Shown here in pieces: positions 1-9,313 of a stretch of 64,000 nt of DNA. The DNA lies in the NCBI RefSeq assembly GCF_003605645.1, contig NZ_QVMU01000022.1:18178-82177 (forward strand), given 5' to 3'. This DNA is from Vibrio sinensis (GTDB taxonomy: Bacteria > Pseudomonadota > Gammaproteobacteria > Enterobacterales > Vibrionaceae). The position numbers and the translations under genes were made by a program. The first letter of the stretch is position 1. The number at the start of each line of letters is the position of its first letter. The notes beneath the pieces were generated by a model. That model did no database searches. It had not been told where the DNA came from and saw nothing but the letters and a program-made list of their open reading frames with translations.

Positions 1-314
1 AATGCTGCCACAAACAAGGTAATCAGTATTAATAACATCGGCAAGATCAAGACGGTTAGAGATCCAAACGCTATCTCTAATAACTTACTATGATTAAATA
101 TTTCTTCTCGTGAAAGTGTAAATAGTCGACCCATAAAAGTAAGCAAACCACCGGCGAGAGCACCACCAAACCACATCAATGAGACCGAACCTACCACCAG
201 CACCGAAACGGACGCTAACTCTTTAGACCTTGCAACCTGCCCCTTTTCTCGAGCTTGTTGCAAGCGCCTGGGCGTGGCGTCTTCGGTACGTTCTTGACCA
301 TCTGACTCTGACAA
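1..314 (-). CDS. flhB: Flagellar export protein FlhB, N-terminal part (cut by window edge)
   Basis: Integral membrane component of the flagellar type III export apparatus that acts as substrate-specificity switch. Only about 104 N-terminal residues are present; the rest lies before base 1. The visible protein begins MSESDGQERTEDATPRRL, the classic hydrophilic FlhB start (E-x-T-E-x-A-T-P-R/K), then enters the first membrane segments. I chose the TTG at 314-312 because an AGGAGG ribosome site lies five bases upstream and no ATG fits. It follows fliR by only nine bases, so it is the downstream gene of the fliK-flhB operon. The autocleavage NPTH site is outside the window and cannot be checked. 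Confidence 0.93.
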   Translation of the reverse strand, partial: MSESDGQERTEDATPRRLQQAREKGQVARSKELASVSVLVVGSVSLMWFGGALAGGLLTFMGRLFTLSREEIFNHSKLLEIAFGSLTVLILPMLLILITLFVAA

Positions 315-323
315 CTCAGCCTC

Positions 324-1106
324 CTAACAATCTAAGCGTATAAAGCGGCACACTTGCTGCTCTACATCGAGCCAAAGCAACTCATAATGAGAAAATAACC
401 CGCCGATGATGTACCAGCACAATAAAAGACCAACAATCAAAGCAAACGCGAAACCCAATGAGAAAATATTTAGCTGTGGCGCGGCGCGGGTCATTACGCC
501 AAATGATAAGTTAATGGTCAGCAATGCAATAATACCCGACAGCGACATACTCAATGCCACTTTGAACATGATGCCTAACCAAGAAGCAAGTTCACGAAAA
601 TCAACCGCAGTTAATGAACCACTGCCAATAGGTAAAGACTTAAAGCTCATCACCACTAGCAAGATCATCTTCAAGTGCCCATCAGTCGCCAAAAAAAACA
701 TCGTGGCTAGGAACATAAAAAGCTGACCAAGCAAAGGGGTGTTTTGACCGTTAGCAGGGTCAACCATTGAGGCAAAACCTAAGCTCGACTGCATACCCAA
801 TATCTGACCGAGAATGACAAACGTCTGGATCATAAATTGAGTAATCGTCCCCATCGCAACACCGATGATGATTTGCTCGAGCAGAACCATAAAGCCTTGG
901 AACGAAAGCAACTCAATAGTATCCGGAACAGCGGGTAACGCGGGCATGACACCTAGGGTAATAGCCAAACCAAGATAGAGTCGAATTCGGGTTGAAACAA
1001 AACGCGCCCCTGTTACCGACATCACCATTAACATTGCAGCGATTCGTGTATAAGGCCAAAAGTAATTTGCTATCCAATCGAGCACGATACTGCTTGGATA
1101 CTCCAT
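324..1106 (-). CDS. fliR: Flagellar biosynthetic protein FliR
   Basis: Membrane core subunit of the flagellar type III export gate (FliP5-FliQ4-FliR1). The 260-residue product has the family length and several long hydrophobic segments (roughly 13-35, 40-60, 70-100, 125-150, 180-200 and 210-240). The AGPGxP-like cytoplasmic region is not obvious, but overall hydropathy and position between fliQ and flhB leave little doubt. ATG start at 1106; fliQ stops eight bases upstream, so translation is probably coupled. Confidence 0.95.
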   Translation of the reverse strand: MEYPSSIVLDWIANYFWPYTRIAAMLMVMSVTGARFVSTRIRLYLGLAITLGVMPALPAVPDTIELLSFQGFMVLLEQIIIGVAMGTITQFMIQTFVILGQILGMQSSLGFASMVDPANGQNTPLLGQLFMFLATMFFLATDGHLKMILLVVMSFKSLPIGSGSLTAVDFRELASWLGIMFKVALSMSLSGIIALLTINLSFGVMTRAAPQLNIFSLGFAFALIVGLLLCWYIIGGLFSHYELLWLDVEQQVCRFIRLDC

Positions 1107-1114
1107 TAGGACTC

Positions 1115-1384
1115 CTAGTACAATATCTGCGGCAATCGCTCAATGATGGAATAAAAATATTCCATCAGCATTTGCGTCATCCAGTGTCCGAACATCATCA
1201 AAGCAAGTAGTGTCACCACCAAACGAGGCAAAAAACTCAATGTTTGTTCATTGATGGATGTGGCGGCTTGAAACACAGCCACCACCAAACCAATTAACAA
1301 GCTTGGGATGATGATGGCGCAGACCATAATCAACACCATCCATAGTGCATCTCTAAATAGCTCGACAAACATTTCAGGAGTCAT
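1115..1384 (-). CDS. fliQ: Flagellar biosynthetic protein FliQ
   Basis: Small export-gate membrane protein, 89 residues as usual for FliQ. Two transmembrane hairpin segments (about 15-40 and 50-75) flank a short conserved loop with QAATSINEQTLSF, the hallmark sequence of the family. It lies between fliP (12 bases upstream) and fliR in the fliKLMNOPQR-flhB operon. Confidence 0.96.
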   Translation of the reverse strand: MTPEMFVELFRDALWMVLIMVCAIIIPSLLIGLVVAVFQAATSINEQTLSFLPRLVVTLLALMMFGHWMTQMLMEYFYSIIERLPQILY

Positions 1385-1396
1385 GGCGTTCTCCCG

Positions 1397-2266
1397 TCAA
1401 ATTGCAAAACTACTGGCGAGGGTGGAGAGAATTAAATTCCAACCGTCAACCAATACGAATAGCATCAGCTTAAATGGCAGCGATACGATCATTGGCGAAA
1501 GCATCATCATACCCATCGCCATCAGTACCGACGCCACCACTAAGTCAATAATCAAAAATGGCAAAAAGAGCATGAAACCAATTTGGAAAGCCGTTTTAAG
1601 CTCCGATGTGATAAACGCCGGAATCAACACCGCCATCGATACATCTTCAGGCGCAGTGGCATCCGAGCCTGAAATGTTCACGAAGGTTTCAAGATCTTTT
1701 ACCCGTGTTTGCTTCAGCATGAAATCTTTCATGGGTATCTGTGCCAAATCAAATGCGTCACGTGCTGACATTTGTTCATTAAGGTAGGGCTGAACCGCTG
1801 TATCATTAATTTTATTGAGCACCGGTGACATGATAAAAAAGGTCAAGAATATCGCGATTCCGATAATCACTTGGTTTGATGGTGTCTGCTGTAAACCCAT
1901 TGCCTGACGCAAAATCGACATCACAACCACTATCCGAGTAAACGAAGTCATTAAAATCACCATGGCAGGCAAAAAACCCAACATGGTCATTAAAGCTAGG
2001 ATTTGCAGATTAACGGAGTAATCTTCTCCACCATTGGCGTTGGTGGTCATGGTAAAAGCCGGAACGCCACTACCACCACTAAAATTGCCGATGGCTAATG
2101 TACTTGATCCGCCTTGTTCTTTATTCATCTCACTGACCGTCACTGACCCACTTGCTGGAGTCGAAGCTGCAGGAGAATCCACTTCCTGTGATGCTATCGC
2201 AAAGGTCGAAACCAATGACAATAGCGAGATCAGAAGTAACATCGCAATATGGCTAATTCGTATCAT
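1397..2266 (-). CDS. fliP: Flagellar biosynthetic protein FliP
   Basis: Core pore-forming subunit of the flagellar export gate. 289 residues: a cleavable signal-like N-terminus (1-25, ending ASQEVDS), a periplasmic spacer, then the conserved membrane domain with FTRIVVVMSILRQAMGLQQT and TPSNQVIIGIAIFLTFFIM, and the C-terminal hydrophobic block. The ATG at 2266 overlaps the end of fliO by 14 bases, indicating coupled translation. Confidence 0.96.
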   Translation of the reverse strand: MIRISHIAMLLLISLLSLVSTFAIASQEVDSPAASTPASGSVTVSEMNKEQGGSSTLAIGNFSGGSGVPAFTMTTNANGGEDYSVNLQILALMTMLGFLPAMVILMTSFTRIVVVMSILRQAMGLQQTPSNQVIIGIAIFLTFFIMSPVLNKINDTAVQPYLNEQMSARDAFDLAQIPMKDFMLKQTRVKDLETFVNISGSDATAPEDVSMAVLIPAFITSELKTAFQIGFMLFLPFLIIDLVVASVLMAMGMMMLSPMIVSLPFKLMLFVLVDGWNLILSTLASSFAI

Positions 2267-2636
2267 TCTTTTTCAAAAGCTGTGTCAGTTGATTGGCAAA
2301 CGGACTGGCGGCCAGCTCCTCCTGTGCTAACGGGTGTTCGAGTTTAGAGATAAGTTGTATCGACTGCGGCGTCACGCCCACGAGAAATTGCTCCTCACCC
2401 GCTTGAACGATAATAATACGCTCGCGTGTCCCAACGGAGACTTGCTTCACTACACTCAACCCTTTCTGATTATTCATGGTTGGCAAACGCATACGCTTAA
2501 GTAACCAAGCCAACAATAAAATCAGGGCAATAACGAATAAAAGCGACCCGAATGTGGTCGCTAAATTCAATTGGTTTTCAGTAGAAGCCCAAACAGTAGG
2601 TGAAATCAGTAAAAGCCCAAACGCTTTCCAGTTCAT
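2253..2636 (-). CDS. fliO: Flagellar assembly protein FliO
   Basis: Bitopic membrane protein that helps assemble the FliP ring. 127 residues: N-terminal signal-like segment (1-18, ...TVWAST), a single strong transmembrane helix at about 28-47, then a small cytoplasmic beta-rich domain (KGLSVVKQVSVGTRERIIIVQAG) typical of FliO. Located between fliN and fliP. FliO is poorly conserved; identity is supported by hydropathy, the motif and position. Confidence 0.92.
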   Translation of the reverse strand: MNWKAFGLLLISPTVWASTENQLNLATTFGSLLFVIALILLLAWLLKRMRLPTMNNQKGLSVVKQVSVGTRERIIIVQAGEEQFLVGVTPQSIQLISKLEHPLAQEELAASPFANQLTQLLKKNDTN

Positions 2637-2639
2637 AAA

Positions 2640-3050
2640 CTACCTTAGCTTTTTAATTCGCTCAGTTTGGCTGATAACATCCGTTAGACGAATACCAAAT
2701 TTATCGTTGACCACCACGACTTCGCCGTGCGCAATCAAGGTACCGTTAACCAATACATCGAGCGACTCACCCGCCAGACGCTCCAGTTCAACAACTGAAC
2801 CTTGGTTAAGCTGTAGCAAGTTACGAATACTGATCTGAGAACGACCTACTTCCATTGAAATCGTCACTGGAATGTCCAAAATCGTATCGAGTTTACGGCG
2901 CTCATCATCAGAAATTGGCGACGATGTATCTTTTAAATCATCTAATTGCGCAGCCATTACTTCATCGACATCGATGTCTGGCGCGTTAGGATCTTCACCT
3001 AATGCAGCGGCCCATTCGTCAGCCAGTCTTTGGTCATCACTTATAGCCAT
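2640..3050 (-). CDS. fliN: Flagellar motor switch protein FliN
   Basis: C-ring component that stacks at the base of the rotor and takes part in switching and export docking. 136 residues: acidic N-terminal extension (1-50) and a C-terminal SpoA domain (55-136) with LDIPVTISMEVGRSQISIRN and VNDKFGIRLTDVIS, standard FliN motifs. Follows fliM by 21 bases. Confidence 0.96.
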   Translation of the reverse strand: MAISDDQRLADEWAAALGEDPNAPDIDVDEVMAAQLDDLKDTSSPISDDERRKLDTILDIPVTISMEVGRSQISIRNLLQLNQGSVVELERLAGESLDVLVNGTLIAHGEVVVVNDKFGIRLTDVISQTERIKKLR

Positions 3051-3071
3051 ATTTAAACCTTACTATTTTCT

Positions 3072-4121
3072 TTAATCTTCAATATCGCCATCATCGCCTT
3101 CCAGCTCAGAAATAACATCTTTGCCAAGGAACGCAATATCGGTTTTCACCACATCAGGACGTTTAATTTTTTCAGACACTTGCACAGCTAAGTGATCACC
3201 TGAACGGCCCATTTTTACGCGATATGTCGGTAATTCTTCAACAAACATAATGGCATGTTCTGGCATATTAATTGGAATAATATCCCCAGCCTGTAACTCC
3301 ATAAGATCACGCAGAGAAATATCTTGTTCGAGCAAGTTAACGCGGAAATTAACCGGCACATCCATGATCTCTTCACGTAATGCTGTGCTCCAACGAACGT
3401 CGGTTTCCATCTTGTCTGATTGAACACCCGCATCGAGTAGTTCCCGAATCGGCTCAACCATGGAATATGGCATCACGACGTGGAAATCTCCACCGCCTCC
3501 ATCCACTTCAATATGGAATGAGCTAACAACGATCACTTCCGTTGGGCTAACTATGTTTGCCATACTTGGGTTCACTTCAGAATCCAAGTATTCAAATTCG
3601 ACGCCCATTACCGGAGACCATGCTTCTTTGTAATCTTCAAAGACGATCTTCAGTAACAGCTGCACAATTCGACGTTCCGTCGGGGTAAATTCACGCCCCT
3701 CGATACGAGCATGAAAACGCCCATCACCGCCGAAAAAGTTTTCCACCAAAATAAAGACCAAACGCGCTTCCATGGTAATCAATGCTGTCCCTTTTAAAGG
3801 ACGAAAGCGCACCATATTTAGACTAGTTGGTACATACAAGGTGTTTTGATATTCACCGAACTTCATCATTTGTACGCCGTTGATCGAGACTTCGGCGGTT
3901 TTTCGCAACATATTAAATAGGCTGATTCGCATGTGACGGGCAAAACGTTCATTGATCAGCTCTAGGGTCGGCATCCGACCACGTACAATGCGGTCTTGAG
4001 AAGAAAAGTCAAAGTCGACAGCACCTTCATTGCCGCCAATCTCATCATCATCTATATCATCGACATCATCTACGCCGTGTAACAGTGCATCAATTTCGTC
4101 TTGACTTAATAAATCGGTCAC
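3072..4121 (-). CDS. fliM: Flagellar motor switch protein FliM
   Basis: C-ring switch protein that binds phospho-CheY. 349 residues. The N-terminal CheY-binding motif LSQDEIDALL is at residues 5-14, followed by an acidic linker, the CheC-like middle domain (about 50-230) and a C-terminal SpoA domain (about 250-330). Start ATG at 4121; it follows fliL after seven bases in the same operon. Confidence 0.97.
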   Translation of the reverse strand: MTDLLSQDEIDALLHGVDDVDDIDDDEIGGNEGAVDFDFSSQDRIVRGRMPTLELINERFARHMRISLFNMLRKTAEVSINGVQMMKFGEYQNTLYVPTSLNMVRFRPLKGTALITMEARLVFILVENFFGGDGRFHARIEGREFTPTERRIVQLLLKIVFEDYKEAWSPVMGVEFEYLDSEVNPSMANIVSPTEVIVVSSFHIEVDGGGGDFHVVMPYSMVEPIRELLDAGVQSDKMETDVRWSTALREEIMDVPVNFRVNLLEQDISLRDLMELQAGDIIPINMPEHAIMFVEELPTYRVKMGRSGDHLAVQVSEKIKRPDVVKTDIAFLGKDVISELEGDDGDIED

Positions 4122-4128
4122 ATATCAC

Positions 4129-4626
4129 CTACTGGATTACAAAATCAGTAAACAACACCCGTTCAATGACAGGCTTGCCCACTGCACTGGTTAAACTCGC
4201 TTTGATATCCGCTGTCGCTTTGTCACGCAACTCAATGCGCCCTGTCGGACTACGCAGTTGCTCTACGCTTGCACCAGCAAACGTACTCAACAAGGTGCTT
4301 TCAATCAATGGCGAGTGATAACCCGCTAAATTTTCATTCTCTGAACCACGAACCATTAACTGTACTTTGATTTGTACTAAACGATCTTTGCTATCGCCTG
4401 TGACATTAAAGAGAAATGGCTGAGGAATACTCACATACGCAACAGGCTCTTCTGGGACTGCTAACTGCTGAGTCGATGTCGATGATTGACTTTCTGTCGA
4501 TGATGACCCCATGAAGAAATACGCTGCTGCGCCGCCGCCCAATAGCAACACCACAACAACGGCTATAATAATAATGAGTTTTCCTTTCCCTTTTGGGGCA
4601 TCTACCGGTAATTCTTCTACAGCCAT
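4129..4626 (-). CDS. fliL: Flagellar basal body-associated protein FliL
   Basis: Single-pass inner-membrane protein that associates with stator units around the rotor. 165 residues: a short cytoplasmic N-terminus, one transmembrane helix (about 16-40, rich in I/V/L then GGGAAAYFFMG), a low-complexity serine/threonine linker, and the periplasmic domain (70-165) ending VLFTDFVIQ, a typical FliL C-terminus. Second gene of the fliK operon. Confidence 0.95.
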   Translation of the reverse strand: MAVEELPVDAPKGKGKLIIIIAVVVVLLLGGGAAAYFFMGSSSTESQSSTSTQQLAVPEEPVAYVSIPQPFLFNVTGDSKDRLVQIKVQLMVRGSENENLAGYHSPLIESTLLSTFAGASVEQLRSPTGRIELRDKATADIKASLTSAVGKPVIERVLFTDFVIQ

Positions 4627-4660
4627 AACTGGTTTCTTCGCAAATTCAATTTGTTATAGT

Positions 4661-6469
4661 TTATGCGTAATAACTGATTCCATCACGCTTTGCAGTGACA
4701 TTCAAATCAAGATTGACGTCTGGTTCAAGGTTTTCTTCACCGAATGCGTGCTGACTGCTGCTGCCTTGACCAGATCCAGTCTCATTCCCTGTGGCATAAC
4801 GCCCTTGCTGCTGCCCTGCAGACTGTTGTTGCACCGAGCTTTCCCCCAATTGAACCCCTTGTTGAGATAACATTTCACGTAATCTTGGCATGGATTGTTC
4901 AATAATATCGCGCGCCTGTTGGTTAGCGACAGTGAATTGGATGCTCGCCGTATCACCATTCATATTCATACGAATTTGCATTCGACCAAGCTCTGGCGGA
5001 TCCAAACGAATATCAATATTTTTCAGGTTTTTCGATAGCATCATTTGCATACGTTCCGCAACCTGCTCACTCGCCATTTCACGATTCAATGTCATCGGCA
5101 TTTGTGCCGCTGCTTGATCGCTTCGATTTAACGCCTGAGCATTCAAACCCAATGGCCCCGCAGCTTGCGATAATTGCTGCGCGAAACTCGCCTCTGTACC
5201 CGAGGTCGATGGGCTATCCGCTCCACCTAATTGGCCTAAGCTAGCGGCTGCTTTCGCTCCTAAAGCAGCTTTCAATACCGCTTGCTCTTGAGATGCTGAG
5301 CTTTGTAGTGCGTTCATCATGGCTGCATTAGGCGTCAACTGAGGTGTAAATTGTCCCTCAGTCGTTAAAGGTGTGCTCGTAACTGGCGCCTGACCTGATG
5401 CTTGGGCTTGCTGCGCTAACGCTTGTGCATTCAAAGCTTGTTGTACCGACTGTGATACAGCAGCTGGTCTAGCTTTATTTGCTAATTCTTGAGCAATTTG
5501 ATCATCAACACTTGTTTGTGGCGTTCCCCACTGAATTGTCGAAGAACCATTGGCCACGCTACTATTTTCTATCGCTGTGGATGCTGGAATATCGCTATTT
5601 CCAGTTTCGTTCGTTGAGACCGTCGCTTCACCACTCCCTGCTGTGGCTAACTCTTCGTTAACGGCGCCAGCAGGCTGACCTGAAACTCCAGATGGGGTAT
5701 TTATTAGCACAGCATCTGTCGACTCAGATTCAGCCCCATTGGTTAACTCTCCCACTAAAGCAACCGCCTGTGGATTCACCATCGATGATTCACTTTCAAG
5801 CACAACATGCTCACCCTCAACACTTTGCACGATCGGCATTGATTGAGTTGAGGCTGTTGACGTTACATTGTCTTGTGCATTTTCAACAAAACGAGCCACT
5901 AATGGCGAGATTTCAGCTAATGCTTCATCGCTATTCGCGTCACTCGCTGCGTCAACTTGAGAAGTTTTAGACCCGATTACTACTGCGTGACCTTGGAAAT
6001 CATCAGATTGTTCGTCAACTGCACTAGCAGCTTTTGGTGGCAACTCATTGCCGTTTGCTGTCTGTAATGCTTTCGAAGCTTGATCTAAACGCCCTAATAA
6101 CTGATTGCTCTCGTCGACAGTTTGCTCTGCAAGCTGAGCTTGTTCTGTCTCAGATAGAGCTTGCGTACTGGCTACCTGATCAGAGGCTAACGCATCGCTA
6201 TCAAGTTGTGATGTAAGCTGTTCACTTGAATTTGCATCATCAGCAAGATCGAGCTCTTCTGCGCTATCTTGCGTCTTAAGTTCACTCTCAGTTTCTGCCA
6301 CTGAGATCGTTTGTTCATCGACTTTCTTTTGTGAATCACCATCAATCATGGCACTTAGCTGAGAAAAAAAGCCTTTATCCTCAGGCAATTCACTCGCTCC
6401 GTCTGACGAATCCAGCGCAAGTTTATTCAGCTTTTGAGATTCTGAAACCGATGACACATTAATATGCAT
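4661..6469 (-). CDS. fliK: Flagellar hook-length control protein FliK
   Basis: Secreted ruler that sets hook length and triggers FlhB substrate switching. The likely start is the ATG at 6469 (about 602 residues); the frame is open 23 codons further to a TTG, but MHINVSSVSES looks like the natural beginning. The long middle (about 60-440) is low-complexity, rich in A, Q, S, T and E, as usual for the ruler. The conserved C-terminal domain contains IDIRLDPPELGRMQIRM and a Q-rich tail. A sigma-54 type promoter lies upstream at 6636-6652, so fliK heads its own operon. The start choice is inferred; no strong ribosome site is seen. Confidence 0.92.
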   Translation of the reverse strand: MHINVSSVSESQKLNKLALDSSDGASELPEDKGFFSQLSAMIDGDSQKKVDEQTISVAETESELKTQDSAEELDLADDANSSEQLTSQLDSDALASDQVASTQALSETEQAQLAEQTVDESNQLLGRLDQASKALQTANGNELPPKAASAVDEQSDDFQGHAVVIGSKTSQVDAASDANSDEALAEISPLVARFVENAQDNVTSTASTQSMPIVQSVEGEHVVLESESSMVNPQAVALVGELTNGAESESTDAVLINTPSGVSGQPAGAVNEELATAGSGEATVSTNETGNSDIPASTAIENSSVANGSSTIQWGTPQTSVDDQIAQELANKARPAAVSQSVQQALNAQALAQQAQASGQAPVTSTPLTTEGQFTPQLTPNAAMMNALQSSASQEQAVLKAALGAKAAASLGQLGGADSPSTSGTEASFAQQLSQAAGPLGLNAQALNRSDQAAAQMPMTLNREMASEQVAERMQMMLSKNLKNIDIRLDPPELGRMQIRMNMNGDTASIQFTVANQQARDIIEQSMPRLREMLSQQGVQLGESSVQQQSAGQQQGRYATGNETGSGQGSSSQHAFGEENLEPDVNLDLNVTAKRDGISYYA

Positions 6470-6635
6470 ATAGCAATAACTCACATAGTATGGATAGCTT
6501 TTTGAAACCTGAGCTATCTGCGACAAAAACAATGGCAATGGGTATAGCGAAGCAAATCATCACTTCTACTTCTAGATATCACCTGAAAGGTACTCTTACA
6601 GGGCATAACTATAGAAAACATCTATCAGAAACATC

Positions 6636-6652
6636 TGCAAGAAATACGCCAG
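6636..6652 (-). promoter_or_regulatory. Sigma-54 (-24/-12) promoter of the fliK operon
   Basis: On the minus strand the sequence reads CTGGCGTATTTCTTGCA. GG and GC dinucleotides are exactly 12 bases apart, with TGGC at -24 and TTGCA at -12, matching the RpoN consensus. It sits between the fliJ stop (6669) and fliK; predicted start of transcription is near 6625, giving a leader of about 155 bases. In Vibrio this class of promoter is driven by FlrC. Confidence 0.75.
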
Positions 6653-6668
6653 TTATGACAAGTCTCAC

Positions 6669-7112
6669 TCACTCGCGCTTCATACGTCGCGCATACAAGA
6701 GAGTAGAAAACTCATCCATCTGTTTTTGCTCACGAGCATTTTCTAAACGCTGTTTTTCTGATTGTTTTTTTTCAATTAACCATTCATAAGAACGTCTTTG
6801 CTTACGACATTCCATCCAGTTTTGTTCGCAATTAGTGACTTGATCTTTAAAGTGCTGTTCCGCTTGTTTCTGCTTCGAGAGCGTTTCATCTAAGGTCGTC
6901 AAGAATCGATTAAGGTGAGTATACTGGCTCGCCGTTAATCCCTCTTTACCGCGGTCAATCAACTGCTGACAATAATCCATTCGATACTGTTCAATTTGGC
7001 GTAGTTGATTGTAGTAATTGTCTAATTCTGAGCGAGTCTGGTTTAAAGCAAGCACCGCTTGATGCTCACGTTCTATAACCTGTTCTAATAAGAACTCTAA
7101 TGCATTATCCAT
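6669..7112 (-). CDS. fliJ: Flagellar export chaperone FliJ
   Basis: Small coiled-coil protein that acts as central stalk of the FliI export ATPase and escorts export chaperones. 147 residues, almost entirely charged helix with heptad-like spacing (EREHQAVLALNQTRSELDNY at the N-terminal end), as expected for FliJ. Last gene of the fliE-J unit, 56 bases after fliI. Confidence 0.93.
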   Translation of the reverse strand: MDNALEFLLEQVIEREHQAVLALNQTRSELDNYYNQLRQIEQYRMDYCQQLIDRGKEGLTASQYTHLNRFLTTLDETLSKQKQAEQHFKDQVTNCEQNWMECRKQRRSYEWLIEKKQSEKQRLENAREQKQMDEFSTLLYARRMKRE

Positions 7113-7168
7113 GCTGTGCTTCTTCTACTAACAACAACTTTTCTGACAACAGTTTTTTTAGCAACGAA

Positions 7169-8491
7169 TTACTCACCATGTAATAAACGCCCTAACATGT
7201 TGACGCACATATCGTAAGGCACGCTTTCTTTCATCGTTTGTTGTAAGAACATATCGAGTTTCGGTTTCAACGTAAACGCAGCATCAATCGCAGGATCAGT
7301 GCCCGGTTTATAAGCTCCAATCGAAACTAAATCTTGGTTCTTACGACACAATGACAGAATTTGGCGCACCGCTTTAGACATCAGCACATGTTCATCATTA
7401 GTGATCTGAGGCATAACACGGCTGACCGATTTCTCGACATCAATCGCTGGATAGTGCCCTGCATCAGCCATTTCACGAGATAGAACGATATGACCATCGA
7501 GAATCGCCCGCGACGCATCCGCAATTGGATCTTGTAAATCATCACCTTCCGTAAGAACAGTGAAAAACGCCGTAATCGAACCTTGATCAGGACTGCCGTT
7601 ACCTGCACGTTCCACCAGCGCTGGCAGTTTGGCAAATACCGACGGCGGATAGCCTTTAGTTGCCGGAGGTTCACCGACAGAAAGTGCGATTTCACGCTGC
7701 GCTTGAGCAAAACGAGTGAGTGAGTCCATTAACAAAAGGACATCTAAGCCTTGATCTCGGAAATATTCCGCAATCGTTAGTGCCGTTTGACACCCTTTCA
7801 AACGCATTAATGGTGATGAATCCGCAGGTGCGGCGACCACGACTGAGCGTTGTCGACCGTCAACACCTAATATTTCTTCGATAAATTCTTTTACTTCTCG
7901 ACCACGCTCACCAATGAGGCCAACAACCACGACTTGTGCTGTTGTACCGCGAGTCATCATGCCTAAAGTCACCGATTTACCGACACCAGAGCCAGCAAAT
8001 AGGCCAATACGCTGTCCTTTGCCTACGGTTAATAAACCGTTGATGGCTTTAATCCCTACATCAAGTGGTTCAGAGATGGGTTTACGAGAAAGGGGGTTAA
8101 TCGGACGAGCATTGAAAGAAGCGCGCTGCTCGGTATAAATTTCACCGAGACCATCGAGTGGATTACCCACGCCATCGATCACTCGTCCCAGTAATTCCAT
8201 GCCTACAGGTAGACCGACATCGCCGGTCATTGGTGTCACACGTGCGCCAGGTAAAACACCGGTGATCTGCTCACTCGGCATTAAGAACAAGTTATCACCG
8301 GAAAAGCCAACCACTTCCGCTTCCATTTCACCTGTCATGGTTTCAACAAGACACAGGCTACCAATTGGAGCTCGACAACCTGTCGCTTCTAAGGTCAAAC
8401 CGACTACACGTACCAATTTCCCAGAGGCAACCGGACGGCAAGTCAAACCTTTGGTGGTATATTGCGATAATCGCTCAGCGAGGGGGAGCAC
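7169..8491 (-). CDS. fliI: Flagellum-specific ATPase FliI
   Basis: Energises flagellar type III export, related to F1 beta subunits. 440 residues; Walker A GSGVGKS at 167-173, Walker B region LDVLLLMDSLTRFAQAQRE, and the GERGREVKEF loop are intact. The start is a GTG at 8491 that shares one base with the fliH stop codon (TAGTG), so the two are translationally coupled. Confidence 0.97.
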   Translation of the reverse strand: MLPLAERLSQYTTKGLTCRPVASGKLVRVVGLTLEATGCRAPIGSLCLVETMTGEMEAEVVGFSGDNLFLMPSEQITGVLPGARVTPMTGDVGLPVGMELLGRVIDGVGNPLDGLGEIYTEQRASFNARPINPLSRKPISEPLDVGIKAINGLLTVGKGQRIGLFAGSGVGKSVTLGMMTRGTTAQVVVVGLIGERGREVKEFIEEILGVDGRQRSVVVAAPADSSPLMRLKGCQTALTIAEYFRDQGLDVLLLMDSLTRFAQAQREIALSVGEPPATKGYPPSVFAKLPALVERAGNGSPDQGSITAFFTVLTEGDDLQDPIADASRAILDGHIVLSREMADAGHYPAIDVEKSVSRVMPQITNDEHVLMSKAVRQILSLCRKNQDLVSIGAYKPGTDPAIDAAFTLKPKLDMFLQQTMKESVPYDMCVNMLGRLLHGE

Positions 8492-9291
8492 TACTCACCA
8501 CCTTGATGACGATTCACACCGCAGAAACTTTGAATAACACTACGAATACGTTCTTCCATTCGATAATTAACGCTGGACTCGCCTGCTTCAATTTGAACAT
8601 CACCACGATTCAATGCGGGTTCACTCGATAAGGTCCAATTGCGAAAATCCAGATCCTCTTGTCCATAAGAAGAACGAATGATCTCAACATCATCTGGATG
8701 AAGTTTTAAGGTAATCGCGTGGCCAGAAATCGGTAAGGATTCTACCGATTGTTTAATCGTGTCCAACACCACTTGCGGGTTGGTTTGTACTTCAACGTGC
8801 ACGACTTCTTTAACAAGAGTCAGCACCATATCAACGAGCTGTTTTTCCACTTGAGCATTCATTAGCTCTAGTGGTTGAGCAAACTGATTTGCTAACGTCA
8901 CAAAAGTTTGGACTTGCTGTTGAATAAATTCTTGGCCGGCAGCGACGCCTTCAATTTTTCCAGACTCCAGGCCCTCTTCACGACCGTCCTCAAAACCTTG
9001 TTCTTTGCCTTTTTCGTAGCCTTGCTTAAAGCCCGCTTCCTGACCATTCAACATGCCCTCTTGATAAGCTTGTTGTTTGATCTGGTCAATTTCTTCTTGG
9101 TTGAGCTCGACCGGGATCTCTTCTTCAATAGGTGCGAAGTTGGGAGCCCAGCTTGGATCGTAATTCAGCGCAGTTTCTCGTGCGACTTGTTGTGTTTCAG
9201 CCGAGTAATCCGGTAAACCCCAACGCTCTGGTTTCGAGACAGCTTCGCTATCATCAAGACGTAAAAAGCCTCGTTTTCTTTCACCCGACAT
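8491..9291 (-). CDS. fliH: Flagellar assembly protein FliH
   Basis: Regulator and stator of the FliI ATPase. 266 residues. The N-terminal third is variable; around residues 80-125 there is a run of GxxxG spaced glycines (GFKQGYEKGKEQGFEDG and onward), a well-known feature of FliH. The C-terminal domain (about 140-260) resembles the F-type/V-type stator subunit. An AGGA ribosome site precedes the ATG at 9291. Confidence 0.95.
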   Translation of the reverse strand: MSGERKRGFLRLDDSEAVSKPERWGLPDYSAETQQVARETALNYDPSWAPNFAPIEEEIPVELNQEEIDQIKQQAYQEGMLNGQEAGFKQGYEKGKEQGFEDGREEGLESGKIEGVAAGQEFIQQQVQTFVTLANQFAQPLELMNAQVEKQLVDMVLTLVKEVVHVEVQTNPQVVLDTIKQSVESLPISGHAITLKLHPDDVEIIRSSYGQEDLDFRNWTLSSEPALNRGDVQIEAGESSVNYRMEERIRSVIQSFCGVNRHQGGE

Positions 9292-9313
9292 GAATTATTA
9301 TCCTAGCCATTAA

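Noticed and set aside
406..726. 106-residue frame opposite fliR
   Set aside because: Antisense shadow of a well-conserved gene; no ribosome site or family.
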